Assembly: GCA_941918925.1 (NCBI GenBank)
Contig: OW799233.1
Coordinates: 86,992,055-87,056,054 of the forward strand
DNA length: 64,000 nt
Direction: 5' to 3'
From: Phyto melanocephala
Lineage: Eukaryota; Arthropoda; Insecta; Diptera; Rhinophoridae
In this document: in pieces, positions 42,497-55,015 of the stretch
Position numbering within the stretch: position 1 is the stretch's first letter
Layout: each line of letters opens with the position of its first letter
Translations under genes and position numbers: made by a program
The notes under the pieces: generated by a model
The model's input: the letters and a program-made list of their open reading frames with translations, nothing else
Databases searched by the model: none
What the model was told of the DNA's origin: nothing

Positions 42497-43188
42497 TTTA
42501 TACCCTTCACCTGTGGTGCACAAGGGTATATATAGCTTTGTCATTCCGTTTGTAATTTCTACAATTTTCATTTCCGACCCCATAAAGTATATATTTTCTG
42601 AAAGCTTATGAATAGAGGAGTAGATTAAGCCCTGACCATCTGTCCGTGTGTCCGTCTGTCCGCGTGTTGGTTGAAATCAACTTTTAAAAGCAACTACATA
42701 TATATTCCTCAGATCTCTATATGGTATCAATCTCTTGGAAATATCCACAAATGAATCGTTATTGAAATTCAGCACAATCGCCCCATAACTTTTTGAGATA
42801 TGAGCAAAAAACCACGACCACCTCGTTTTTTTTCACAATTACAACAACAACATACATGTATACTGGTTAAAGTAAACGTGGCATCGAATTCCAGCTGAGA
42901 AAAAAAAATTTAATTTTATTTTATTTAATATTTATATTTTATTATTTTTTTTATATATTTTTTTAAAATTTTTTTTAAATTTTTTTTTAATTTTTTTTTT
43001 TTAATATTTTTTATTGTTTTTTTTTATTTTTAGTATATTTTTTTTGTATTTTTTTTTTATGTTTTTTACATGTATGTACGTATTTTATATGAGATGAATG
43101 GTGATACAAACAATTGTTATTGCATGACTACACGTTGTGAAGGGTATATAAGATTCGGCACGGCTGAATATAGCACTGTTACTTGTTT
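42497..43188 (+). mobile_element. HINE subfamily B, full-length
   Basis: The 5' TATACCCTTCACCTG fold-back, 'gaccccataaagtatatat', GTCY stretch (42636-42664), T-rich tract (42905-43062), 3' GTGAAGGGTATATAAG, hairpin ATTCGGCACGGCTGAAT with one changed base, and tail 'cactgttacttgttt' are all present. Confidence 0.87.
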
Positions 43189-43444
43189 AACTTCAATTTA
43201 AAGGCATAAACAAGCTTTTGGTTGCTCCCCTTCCAATGTTGTTAGATGACGCTTGGATACCAAATTGAGTCTTTGTTTTCATTTTATTTACAGGTTTTGT
43301 TTGACTACTTTTCCGCGGTTTTTGTATTCATTTTGCAGTTAATTTTTATTAAACTGTCAAAATGTTTTTTTCTGCAACTTACAGAGATAACGTCATTACC
43401 GTTGGCTGGTAAAAAAAGTAGTTTTTAACAAACAAAAATTAAAT

Positions 43445-44420
43445 CAAGCGAGTTAGAGTGCTATAATCGGCAGTGTCGAATCTGATAATAGCCTTCACCG
43501 TCATTTACATAGGTATAAATACCACATCGTAGCTTAACGTAGACTTAGCTTTTTTGTAATACTTACGTTATTTTCTTTATTTTTTTCGACACCTTCTTTG
43601 ATTTTGAACTTTTACATAGTTAATTGTATTCTACTATTCAAGCCCTTTCATTTGATACTAATATTGGGAGGTTAAAGGGGACAACGCTGTAACTACTATA
43701 TTTGACTCATATATTCCATCTTGGGTTTGTTTCTTTTCAAAGCTAAATATATTCTAATACTTAAGTCGTTTCATTTGATTTCTGGTTCTGGTTCTTTCGT
43801 AAATTTTGGAAAAAAAAACGGAGCAGTTGTACTCTGGTGCTTATATCTCAGCTGGTTTAAAACATATTTGTTAGTTTTTCTTAAAAAAATGTCTGAGATT
43901 ACAACACATTATTTGGTATATTAAGCATAGTCAAAAATTATTTATGTGTTTGAAAAAATTTGATATATTTAAAAATATATATACGTTTTAAATAATTTTT
44001 GCCTATAACTTTGACGACTAGTAACAAATTTGTCTATAATTTTTATGAATATCTCCAGAGGCATAACAAATATCTAAATAATAACAACCGTGTCTATAAA
44101 TCATCCTAGGGATAGAAAATTTGAATTTTTATGGCAAAAGTGAGCAAAAAACAGTGGCAGTCGTGTTTATTTGCTCATATCTCAGAAAGTTATAAGGCAA
44201 TACTGATCTGCTTCCGATTATATCTGATATTTTAATATCTTGCATGGGTCTTGCTAATGTCGGGGGGCTTCAAAAAGTTTATTTTATCATATACACGGAC
44301 AGACGGACAATGCTTAATCGACTTCCTTATTCATAAGCCTTCCGAAGGTTTGATTGTAGAAATTTCACACGGAATGACAAACCTATATGTACTCTTACAC
44401 TCACTTTGAAGGGCATAATT
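43445..44420 (-). mobile_element. HINE subfamily D, about 1 kb, degenerate
   Basis: The left end reads 'agcgagttagagtgctata' with a worn hairpin (ATCGGCAGTGTCGAAT) and 'tgataatagccttcacc'. The interior has 'gcctataactttgacgact', 'gctcatatctcagaaagtt' and 'tacacggacagacggaca'. The right end is 'ctttgaagggcata'. It has the same architecture as B and C but is longer and more diverged. Confidence 0.72.
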
Positions 44421-44570
44421 AATCAAATAATTCGAGCCTTGGGTTAATAAGTTCACCACCATTCTAGTTATAATATTTTAGTAATTTGTATATTTTATTA
44501 CCTGTTGACAAACCGGCTAACATTTAAAATTTTTAAATTCAATCAAACATTTTGTAAATTTTGATTTTTT

Positions 44571-45444
44571 TTATACCCTTCACACAGTGAAAAAGGGTAT
44601 ATATAGGTTTGTCATTCCGTGTGAAATTTCTACAATTTTGATTTACGACCCCATAAAGTATATATTTTCTGAAAGCTTATGAATAGGGGAGTCGATTAAG
44701 CGCTGTCAGTCTGTCCGTCTGTCCGTCTGACCGTCTGTCCGTCTGACCGTCTGTCCGTGTGTATGTTGAAATCAACTTTTTGAAGCCCCCCGACATCGCT
44801 TGGACTCGGGTGAGGTATTAAAATATCAGAAATATTCGGGAGTAGATCGCTATTGAAAATCAGAAACATCGGTACATAAACAACTGAGATATGAGCAAAA
44901 ACCCACGACCACCTCGATTTTTTTTTCACAAAAGCAACATTACAACAACAACATACATACAAACGTGTATACTGGTTAGAAAAAACGTGGCATCGAATCC
45001 CAGCTGAGCCAAAAAATTTTTTTTGAAATTTTTTTTTTTATTTTTTTTTATTTTTTTTTTTTATTTTTTATATAATATATTATTTATATTTTTATTATTT
45101 TTTTTTTAATTTTTTTTTTTAATTTTTTTTTTTATTTTTTTTTGTTTTATATATATTATATACATAATAATTTTTTAAAAAATTTTTTTTTTAAAAAAAA
45201 TTTTTTTTTTTTAAATTTTTTTTTTAAATTTTTTTAAAATTTTTTTTTTTTTTTTTGTTTTTTTTAACATTCATACGTGAATTTATAATTTTACAATGGG
45301 ACGTTTTTATATATGTATGTTTTTATATGTATGTACGTATTTCATATGGGATAAATGGTGACACAAACCACTGTTATTGCATGAATTCACGTTGTGAAGG
45401 GTATATAAGATTCGGCACGGCCGAATATAGCGCTCTTACTTGTT
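44571..45444 (+). mobile_element. HINE subfamily C, full-length
   Basis: 5' TATACCCTTCACACAGTG fold-back, GTCY repeat (44708-44758, about 50 bp), long T-rich tract (45015-45265), 3' GTGAAGGGTATATAAG, perfect hairpin ATTCGGCACGGCCGAAT and tail 'gcgctcttacttgttt'. It closely resembles the copy at 26271, so the subfamily probably spread recently. Confidence 0.88.
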
Positions 45445-46067
45445 TGAGTTGTAACTGTCTGTGTTTCTACTTAATATTCTCTTTGATATTCTGTCTCGAT
45501 GGTTGTAAGCTTGTATATCACACAGTCATCCTTGGCATCTTAATTAGTTGTCTACTATTGGTAAAACTTTTTATTTTATTTTTCTAGCTAAAAATTTTGG
45601 CAGCTAGGCCTGAATTTTCGTTCTATGAAACTGTGAAATGCAAAGTACGATACACAAAAAGTTTTTATTTCACAGTTTCAAAAAACAAGGATTGAGCCCC
45701 TGACAATGCTTTACGTATATAATGTCAATACTTGTAAAAACATACTACGGACATATTAATAATAAAAGCAGCAACATTTATAATGGCAAAAGACATAAAG
45801 ATCATCATAAATAATCGTTATGGTTATGTGTATGTTTCCATTTTTATTAAATTATGCAGATAATATGATTTTTCTCATTTTAAAATAATGCACATAAATA
45901 TAATATTTGTTGAAAATTTTATACACATAAATTAAGATCTTATAAATTTTTTTTTAAAATAGTGAATTATAAGCAATTGCAAAAATATAAAAATGTTATG
46001 GAATGTATTCTGTTTAATTATTTTTATATATTTAAGACAAAATAACGTATAATAAATAACGTAAAAA
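45445..46067. other. AT-rich DNA with one palindromic MITE
   Basis: No gene is seen. A copy-3 palindromic MITE lies at about 45608-45703, with arms 'ggcctgaattttcgttctat' and 'aaggattgagcccctg'. Confidence 0.45.
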
Positions 46068-48140
46068 AAATAATATAATTCGACTGAGCCGAATCTGTTA
46101 TACCCACCACCAGTTATCCAATCTTTTGTAGCTAGGGTTCTTTATCCAAAAATTTTTGTTTCCCGGAAATGCGAGATTTATTTTTTAATATCCCCGGATC
46201 CCGCAGCAAAACAAATAAAAAGTAAATTTGTTTTTAATAAAAAAAAAAACTTTTTATTAAAAAGCATAAAATAGTTTCAAATGTAAAACAAAACTTCAAA
46301 ACTGTAAAAATCAATAAAGAAACTTGAATTTATAATATAAACTGAGTAAAAATATTTTTTATTGAAAAGAATATTATTCTCTAGATACGAGATCAAATAT
46401 GAGCACAAAAAAACAAAAATACAGGTACTTCAGCTATGAGATCAAAAATAAAATCATTAGAATTCAATTTCAATATAAACAATATAAACATCTGCTTTCG
46501 AATCGTATTCACCTTTTTTATTTCCCAGGATCCCGAAAAATAATCCCGAGAAATCGGGAAGATTAAATAACTGAAATTCCCGGGAAATAACCCAATTTAT
46601 AGCACAAAATGTATTTGTTTGCTATTAACAGTAATCGCTATGCAATAATCTCTTTATACTAAAATATGTATCACTTTCTTTGTATAACTTCGATACGCTA
46701 GTAAAATGTTGTCGCAAATTTAGTGTTTCAATAAAAGTGGGCGTTAAAGTAGGCGTGTTGAAGTTGTTTCTACTAATTAATGCAACTTAGATAATTCACT
46801 ACAGTCCTTTATTATTCAAAAATCTTTATTTATAGACGAATTATATGAATTTGAGATAAGCCGTTATATGGCAGGTAGGCGTTAAAGTGGACGTGTCACC
46901 TAACTTTTTGGCATAACAATAAAATTGACTAGAAAGAAATATGTTTGCCACATCATCATCATCATACCTTCAATTTTGTCGGTTTTATGATTTCAATAAC
47001 AGTAGATAACGTGAAAAGTGGTCGTAATAGTAGGCGTGTCGAAGTTTTTGTAGCCTTTCAATAAGGGTTGGCATTAAAGAAGGCGTGTTGAAGTTGTTTC
47101 TACTAATGAATGCAACTTAGATGTGTCAATATAGTCCTTTATTATTCCAAAATCTTTATTCATAGAGAAATTATATGAATTTGAGATAAACCGTTATATG
47201 GGAGATAGGCGTTAAAGTGGGCGTGTCATCTAAATTTTCCGGCACAATAATGACATTGACTAGAAGGATATCTGTAGCGAATTTCATTATTGTAGCTCTA
47301 ATTTTGTCGGTTTTATGAGCTTTTAAATTTCATTAACAGTGGATATCGTGAAAAGTGGGCGTAATAGTAGGCGTGTCGAAATTATTTTTAATAATGAATG
47401 CAACTTAGATGTTTCAACAGAGTCCTTTATTATTCTAAAGTCTTTATTCGTAGAGAAATTATATAAATTTAAGTTTAAACGTTATATGGGAGGTGAGCGT
47501 AAAAGTGGGCGTGTCACATTTATTTTCCGTTAGAACAAAGCATTTGACCAATAAGCCATGTGTGCAAAGTTTCAAAGTCGTATATCCAATTTTGTTGCTT
47601 TTATGACGTTTTTGTTTTTATATATACCGAAAAAAACACTGTGCGGTAAAAATTTTCGTACATTTTGATCGATAACTCCTCTCCTAATGCATAGATTTAG
47701 ATAATTTTCAGGAAAAATATTGTTTTTACTCAGGAAATATATATTCGAAGTTTCATGAATCTACGGTAATGCGTTTGGACACAATTCCATTTTATTCGAT
47801 GTTTGATGGACACGGTTTTTTCGACCTACTCTTGCTTTACGAGCTATAACTCTCTTCCTAATATTCAGATTTAGCCCATTTTCAATACCAAATAAACCTT
47901 GTCTATAAGAAAGACCCTGGGAAAATTTGAGCCCCCTAGCCTTTTCGGTGTGACCTCTATCGTGCTTTCAACAGATGGACAGACAAACAGACGGACGGTT
48001 ATAGCTACATCGTCATAAAATCAAACCCCGATTCAGAATATATATACTTTATGGGGTCTAAAATGAATATTTCGATGTGGTACAAACGGAATGACAAAAT
48101 GAATATACCCCCACCATTTTTTTGGTGGCGGTTATAAAAA
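46068..48140 (-). mobile_element. HINE subfamily A, near full-length, with hAT-like insertion
   Basis: Reverse copy. The left end has the hairpin remnant 'attcgactgagccgaat' and 'tatacccaccacc'. The right end is 'ccaccatttttttggtggcg' plus 'gttata'. The interior modules, the core and 'gatgtggtacaaacggaatg' are in order. It does not carry the mariner passenger: 'tttgtataacttcgatac' near 46680 is the empty site. A 463-bp element interrupts it near the left end. Confidence 0.85.
46133..46595. mobile_element. hAT-like MITE inside HINE-A
   Basis: The ends TAGGGTTCTTTATCC and GGGAAATAACCCAA form an imperfect inverted repeat continued by CCCGGGA-rich arms (near 46165-46205 and 46525-46585). The flanks TTTGTAGC (46125-46132) and TTTATAGC (46596-46603) match at 7 of 8 positions, suggesting an aged 8-bp duplication. 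Non-coding. Confidence 0.65.
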
Positions 48141-48152
48141 CAGCAGACAGTT

Positions 48153-48175
48153 GTCCGAGGCCTTCGGCCACGGAC
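48153..48175. repeat. GC-rich hairpin
   Basis: GTCCGAGGCC, loop TTC, GGCCACGGAC: a 10-bp stem with one mismatch. It lies at the edge of a roughly 90-bp GC-rich island (48145-48235) abutting the 5' end of a HINE-A in otherwise AT-rich DNA. Its origin is unknown. Confidence 0.8.
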
Positions 48176-48235
48176 TGTCCCTGCAGGCTGTGTCAGAGAC
48201 ACGGCCATTAAGTTTAACGAAGAATACGCCATCCG

Positions 48236-49924
48236 ATAAGACAGAAAACATATTTAACAATAAATGATAAATAATATAAGCAAATGAATTTATTTATTTG
48301 ATAGTTACTGCTGTCAAACAGCATCAAGCAGCATTGTTATTTTGCTTACTTGGCAGCACTTTCATTTAACATAAAAATGTATGAATTAATTTTTTCATAT
48401 ATTTTTTACAATTATATATCCATGTTAAATTCAAATTCACATTTAACATTTTGTTTCACTTAAATACATAAGTAAATATACGAAATTTCAATATTTCATT
48501 AATCAAAACAACAGCCGAAGGTTTGTGTCCACACTGAAACAGCAGCATAGTTTGTGTTCACGCTACAAACTCAAACCAAAGACTATAGACTATAGTCTTT
48601 GCTCAAACACTCAACCAAACACCACACATATGTTTGTGTTCAAACAATTTTCATTTGAGAAATTTAAATATTAGGAAGCATGGTACAATTATCAGAACTG
48701 AGGCTACCTGATGATTTTACCATGTTAGGAAGATATCAACCAATATGAAATGTATATCAAACGAAAGATAACATCTTCATTTACCCACAAAAAATTTTTA
48801 AAAAAGTTATCTCGCCGTTTCCTTATAATCAATGAAATAAAGATTACAACAAGGTAAGATGTATTCTACGTCAAAAATTGCATTTATTTCCTTGTAAAGT
48901 ACAAATAATTTAATTGGAATAACATGCAAAATTAGTTGTATTTGTTAAATGAAAGAAATGGTTTTAATGAAAAATTATTGTGAGAATTTTGGTAAATTTC
49001 TATGAAAAAATTGTCAAAGTATTTTTAAAATTAGTATTATGTTAGGGTAATTAATTTCGGTTGTCTTCTGTTGACAGCAATATGTTGCCTTAAAAAAAAA
49101 AATAAATAAAATTTGTTATGAATAACCTTTATTTGTTTTTTTTAATGAAACATGAATTTATTTTCTACAATCTTACCTAGGTGATATTGATTAAAAATTG
49201 ATTAATTGAAATTTTTATGTGAGAAAATATTTTTCTTAATACTGAATTTTTGCTTTTTTATGGAATGTTTTATTTTATCTCACACGGCACCGAAATGTGC
49301 TTATCACTTAGTAACGTAATTAAAATTAAACCTTCCCATAAAACATTAATGTTTTTAATACGTTCGCGTGTACCCAGCCGGCAAAATAATACGATAATGT
49401 CTGAACCACACAATGTCTGGCATTGTTTTAAGATTTTTCGTATAGATATTTGTCAGACATTTTACATATCTGGGAAATTTAATGTGCGACAGGCTGATTT
49501 CATACTGATATCTTCGCCCCCGGGTGTTCTACGTGATAAAAATGCATTTTGAGTACATGAATGCTGAATTTTAACATGACTTTTCTAAAAGACTTTTCTA
49601 TAGGATTTTGCGATTTACATTTATCTTGCATCTTCAACGGGATTTTTTCTAAAGGTAATGAAATTTCTGTTTGTTTTATACGCGACCAGGGGCTCAATTC
49701 TCGTTCTGTGAAACTGTGAAATGAAAAAGTTTTTGTATAGCAAAGGGTATGGTGGCACCATATGATATTACACACAAAAACTTTTCATTTCACAGTTTCA
49801 TAGAACGAGAATTAATAAATACCCTGAAGCGTGTTTCCTTGCAAATACATATACGTAGAGCAAAGAAGCATTAACAAAGCAATAAAACACACACATGTAC
49901 ACACAAAAGAAGATATGTATGCAC
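48236..49924. other. AT-rich DNA with palindromes; no gene recognised
   Basis: 48520-48650 repeats 'tttgtgttca/tttgtgtcca'-type words, and a perfect 23-bp palindrome lies at 48578-48600. The frame at 49250-49552 has no recognisable domain. A copy-4 palindromic MITE lies at 49689-49815 (left arm 'ggggctcaattctcgttctg', right arm 'cagtttcatagaacgagaat'). Confidence 0.4.
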
Positions 49925-50280
49925 TAGGGATGCCAATCTCAAAATCTGAGTTTTTAAAAGCCGAACTTTAGACTAACTTTACATAAATGTAAATGCACTT
50001 ACACCATTTTAAAAATAATTAGCTTCTCTTATTTAATAGAAATACCATAAAAATTTTGCATTTTTCCTTTAACTGTAATTATAGTAATTATTTGCCATTT
50101 TATTATATTTTAATATAATAATTTACATATGTATGTATATGAATTAATTATGTATATGAATTGCTTTACTTAAATTTAAAAATTTTTTTAACTTTTTGTT
50201 TCATTAAAAAATAAATTTTAAATTATTTCATTAAAATGTGTTTTTAATAAAAAAAAAATCTGTCCCGTTTGGCATCCCTA
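49925..50280. mobile_element. hAT MITE with perfect 8-bp target duplication
   Basis: 356 bp. The ends TAGGGATGCCAA and TTGGCATCCCTA are perfect 12-bp inverted repeats. The flanking direct repeat is GTATGCAC (49917-49924 and 50281-50288), exact over 8 bp. The interior is AT-rich and non-coding. Terminal TAGGGRTG and 8-bp duplications are typical of hAT elements, so the class is secure, though the mobilising transposase is unknown. Confidence 0.93.
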
Positions 50281-50288
50281 GTATGCAC

Positions 50289-51352
50289 ATATCATATTTA
50301 ATTGAAATCCAATTACTTCAATTTAACATTTAAAATATCTACACAGACAAAATAGTGGTTTCTAGAACTGTACACATTGAAAATTAATTTAATATCATCA
50401 AAAATTCATCAGTCGGCGTGCAATTTTTTAAATCATCACTTATTAGTATCACGATTTTTTTCTATTGTTTAACTGTTAAATCAAAGTACATAGGAGACAA
50501 ATTTGGATATTTCTTTTACGAAGCTCTGTTTCGTAACTTCTCCCTCTCTTGATGTTATTTTATAATAAAGGCATTGTTTATATTTCACTTTTACTTTTTC
50601 AAAATTCTATTCAATGTTTATTTAGTAGAAATTTTGGGTCGTCTTCTAAATAGACAACGGTGGCATCCTTAACTTAAAGTTTCCAAAATGGCATAAGGAT
50701 CACTTAAACCCCCGGGCGACGATATGTCATAGGATTTTATTTATTTTAGTTCAACGATATCACTGCTAGATTTTCTTCTGATATCGTAAGAACTTTTCGA
50801 AGTAAAACTGAAATTCATTTGAATTCTGTGACATTTTCTTTTATAAATTTTATAAGATATTCCTTTAGATTTTTATAAGAAATATATACGAATGTCGAAC
50901 AACACGACACGTAAATAAAACATAATTTGAAATAAATAATTAAAAACCATAGTTGCCTGTTTTTTATTTTCATTGAGTTGTGGTATAAAAAGAATTTGCA
51001 AAAACTTAAACAGAGAAAAAGCGTTATTTCTGCCTTTTTTACAATAAGTAGTTGCCAATTAAAGATATTATGCAAATTTTTTATTTTGATAATTTTTTAA
51101 GCATGTTTAATTGCTACACACAGAAAAAAGCAAAAACGTAAGATCAACATTAAAAAATCTTAATTTTAATGCGTCGTAAATTTTTGCAAAAATATTGAGT
51201 TAGTTGAAAATTAACACTGTTTTATTTAAATACTAAACAATTGAAATTTAAAATTAAATAAATTAGTTTTAACCCTATTTAGATATATTTTGCAAAGTTA
51301 ATTATTTCAAAACATTTTTATAGTAAAATAAAAATTTGATTTATAGTAAAAG
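50289..51352. other. AT-rich DNA, no gene recognised
   Basis: No domain, RNA gene or repeat end is seen. Open frames are short and rich in Lys, Asn, Ile and Phe, as expected from composition. Confidence 0.35.
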
Positions 51353-52287
51353 CAAAATTTGAGCCCCCTAGCTTTTCCGGTCCGACCTCTATCGTGCTTT
51401 GAACAGACGGACGGACATAGCTAGATCGTCATAAAATCAAACCCCGATTTAGAATATATATACTTTATGGGGTCTAAAATGGATACTTCGATGTGTTACA
51501 AACGGAATGACAAAATGAATATACCCCCACCATTTTTTTGGTGGCAGGTATAAAAAGGTAATAAAACTGACAAAATTCGAGGTATTTTTCTGAAATTTTG
51601 CTAATATTACTTTTTGGTCAAATGCTTTGTTTTAACGGCAAATAAGTTCGTCCACTTTTACGCCCGATATAACGATTTTTCTCAAATTCATATAATTTCT
51701 CTATGAATGAAGATTTTTAAATAATAAAGGACTTTATTGAAATATCAATCAGCAGAAACAACTTCTACACGCCTACTATAACGCCCACTTTTAACGTTAT
51801 GTACTGTTAATGAAATTGAAAAGCTCATAAAACCGTCAAAATTAGAGGCAGGATGATGAAATTTGCTACAGATATCTTTCTGGTCATTTTCATTGTTATA
51901 CCAGAAAATTAAGGTGATACGCTCAGTTTAACGTCTACCTCCCATATAACGGTTTATCTTAAATTCATGTAATTTCTCTATGGACAAAGTTTTCGGAAGA
52001 ATAAAGGACTATATTGAAATATCTTAGTTTTATTTATTAGCAGAAATTATATTGACACGCCTACTTTAACGCCCACTTTCATTGAAAGACTAAATTTTCG
52101 AAAATATTTTGATAGCATATCGAAGTTATAGAAAAAAAGTGATACATATTTTAGAATATGTATATTATTTCATACCGATTACTGGTAATAAAATAATAAT
52201 GAATTCTGTGCTATAAAAGTACATCAAATTGGTGGTGGGTATGAAAGATTCGGCGCAGCCGAATATAGTGGCTCTTACTTGTTTTAT
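51353..52287. mobile_element. HINE subfamily A chimera: reverse 5' end joined to forward 3' part
   Basis: 51353-51556 is a reverse A 5' terminus (actttatggggtctaaaat, gatgtgttacaaacggaatg, ccaccatttttttggtggca). From 51557 a forward A interior follows (ggtaataaaactgacaaaat) with 'acgcccacttt' modules, ending at the 3' TGGTGGTGGGTAT, hairpin ATTCGGCGCAGCCGAAT and tail 'tggctcttacttgttt'. The mariner site is empty (cgaagttatagaaaaaaagt). Confidence 0.82.
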
Positions 52288-53647
52288 TTGGGTTTTGTAA
52301 AAGCTCAAATACAAAATTCAACGCTTCATCGGTAATAAGTGCTTCACATGATAAGAATAACAACCTGTAATCATAGCTGTGGCGGCCCTTTGACGTATAC
52401 TTGATTCCATACTTGATCGAAACATGTCTTCTTTACAATAAAATAAAAAAATCACAACTACCTCAAAAAGTACATGTTTAAATTTAAAATGAAAAAGTGC
52501 ATTCTTACTGAGAAATTATTTTCGTGATGCGGAAAGGTACTTTCCAATTCGACACGGCCGCATATAGCACTCTTACTTATTACTAAAATAAAGATTCAAT
52601 AAATTAAAACAAAAAATTATGGTTTAAACATATGTATGTGTCTGTATATTAAAATCTATGTATAGGAGGGGTTTACAGTATTAGAAAAAGGTATTTAAAT
52701 TGTTTAGGTCAAATGTGTAGGTGCCTTCATACTTAACCACTACAATTAATCTTAAATATAATGTATTTAACTATAAAATAAACATTTAAACAATTTTCTT
52801 TACTTAACGGAATTGTTTCTTTTTATTGTAGTAATTAATTGCTTAGTGTTTTCGGTTCACACGAACCAAACTATACAATAACATCAAATAAATTTTTTGC
52901 TATTTTGGTATGGTTTCATTAAAATAAATAAGTAAATAAAACAATAACGGAAAAAGATTCAGTTGCTAATCTGCAAAGTATGAAATAATAAAATTAATTA
53001 TGGGATTTTTGTTCAAAGGCATTCCACAGCTACCAGACAGATAACCAAATACTTGTACAGCAGACATTCATGCTTATAATCATACAGACATACGCACATA
53101 CAAACATACATACATATGTATACTAAACATATTTGCTCTTTCAATGTGTCTTCGTGACTTAATAATGAACTTCAATGTTTCAAAGTTTTCAATGCAACAA
53201 ATCAATCATTAAGGAGTTGTGCAATCTATGGCACTCATAATATGTAAACATAATTAAATAAGTAATGATTTTGGTATCGTAAAAAGTAATACATACCTAT
53301 ACATACTTGTAATAAGATTGTAAAATACTGTTACTGTACATAAAATTTTTTTTAAAACTTTGATGGCGGTGATACAGTCAACGAGCCTCGGTACAAAACA
53401 CCCATTTTTTAAATTTTTGTCTTTGTGCTCTTTTGTTTGTTTTCCTGGATCTGATTGGCTTAAACACTAATGGATGGATTTGCATATTATTTGGTACCTT
53501 GGTACCTGGGTAATAAATAAATGAGGTCCTGCTTTACCGCGAAATAATTTATCATTCCTTGTGAATCTTTGTTAACATCAGCTACAACAATAGTTTTTTG
53601 ATTAAAAATGTTTAAAGTAAAAAAAAGCTACTAGAATTCTTATCGAA
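52288..53647. other. AT-rich DNA with a HINE 3'-end scrap
   Basis: No gene is seen. At 52538-52582 'attcgacacggccgcatata' followed by 'gcactcttactta' is an isolated HINE 3' end with a damaged hairpin. Confidence 0.45.
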
Positions 53648-54075
53648 AATTTTTGAAATTTTTTGTTTTGGGCTCAGCTGGGGTTCGATGCCACATTAAT
53701 TCTAACCAGTATACCACGTTTGTATGTATGTATGTTGTTGTTGTATGTTGTTTTTGTGTTAAAATAAACGAGGTGGCCGTGGGTTTTTGCTCATATCTCC
53801 GTTGCTTATGTACCGATATTTCTGATTTTCAATACGGATCTATTCCCGAATATTTCTGGTATTTTAATACCTCACCCGGGTTCCGGAGGCTTCAAAAAGT
53901 TGATTTCAACATACACACGGACAGAAGGACAGACTGGCAGTGCTTAATCGACTCCCCTATTCATAAGCTTTCAGAAAATATATACCTTATGGGGACGGAA
54001 ATGAAAATTGTAGAAATTTCACACGGAACGACAAACCTATATATACGCTTTTTCACTGTGTGAAGGGTATAAAAA
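53648..54075 (-). mobile_element. HINE subfamily C, 5' half
   Basis: Reverse copy from 'gggctcagctggggttcgat' through 'cgaggtggccgtgggtt', 'acacggacagaaggacaga', 'ccttatggggacgg' and the 5' terminus 'cactgtgtgaagggtata'. The T-rich tract and 3' hairpin are missing. Confidence 0.82.
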
Positions 54076-54164
54076 CACAGAAAATTTAAATTTAATGGAG
54101 AATGGTTATTATCATTTAAAAGAACATTCTTTGGCATTTATTTTTTGAAGATTATGTGTATCAA

Positions 54165-54925
54165 ATGTTGGACGTTGCTACGTCACAGATCAAACTCGTT
54201 CAAGCATTTCGACTTGTAACTGGCGAATGACACGCGTAATGTTTTCCTCCAAGGCCTGAATCGAAGCGGGTTTTTCCGCATAAACTTTGGACTTTACATA
54301 TCTCCACAGGAAAAAGTCTAATGGTGTGATATCATACGATCTTGGTGGCCAATCGACCGGCCCAAAACGTGAAATTATGCGCTCACCGAATTGTCTCTGC
54401 ATGAAGTGGCAGTTTTTAAATCTCTTCAGGTTGCTCTTCGTCCCAAATGTGGCAATTTTGTTTGTTTACATAACCATTGAGCCTCATCGCTGAACAAAAT
54501 TTGCCTCGAAAACGTCGGATCTTCTTGGAATTTTTCAAGAGCACACAGAGCGAAAGGTAGAGCTGCTTCAGTTGTTCCACAAGCTGTATTTTGTACGCTT
54601 TTAATTTAAGATCTTGACGTAAAATGCGCCAAGTCGTTCCATACGTCAGTCCGAGTTACTGCGAACGGCGCCGAATCGACTCTCCACAGTCTTCGTGTAC
54701 ACTCTCAGCTACGGCCGTTATATTTTTTTCACAGCGTGCTGGACGTGGTCTATTGGGTCGAATATTATCCAATAATGAATACTGGGTCTCAAAATGGGTG
54801 ATGGTGTTGCGAATTGAACGCTCAGTAGGCCGATTATTTTGACCAAAACTTGAGCGAAGTGCACGAAACATATTCCTCACAGAACGTGAATTTTTACATG
54901 GTGAAAACAAATAGGGTACAATATT
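54165..54925 (-). pseudogene. mariner transposase, deleted and frame-shifted
   Basis: Minus-strand remnant of a mariner-family transposase. An 84-residue frame (54910-54656) holds the DNA-binding domain: 'RALRSSFGQNNRPTERSIRN' is the first helix-turn-helix and 'ITAVAESVHEDCGESIRRRS' the second. After frame changes come 'LGLTYGTTWRILRQDLKLKA', 'YKIQLVEQLKQ', a first-Asp region (LFSDEA-like, by frame change) and 'NGYVNKQNCHIWDEEQPEE'. A deletion then removes the second catalytic Asp block. A last frame (54402-54190) reads 'FGERIISRFGPVDWPPRSYD' then 'ITPLDFFLW', carrying the third catalytic Asp. Host-like terminal repeats were not found. It is better preserved than the remnant at 14040. Confidence 0.9.
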
Positions 54926-54939
54926 AAAACGTAAAGACC

Positions 54940-55015
54940 TGTATTCTTCCGAAATCTTTGCTCATATAGAAATTATATGAATTTAAGAAAAATTGTTAAA
55001 GTTCGATTTTAGATC
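54940..55015 (-). mobile_element. HINE subfamily A scrap
   Basis: 'tattcttccgaaatctttgc' and 'atagaaattatatgaattta' match the reverse A interior. It ends within about 80 bp. Confidence 0.55.

Noticed and set aside
49250..49552. 100-residue frame as a candidate host gene
   Set aside because: No recognisable domain, AT-driven composition and an overlapping antisense frame; the evidence is no better than chance.
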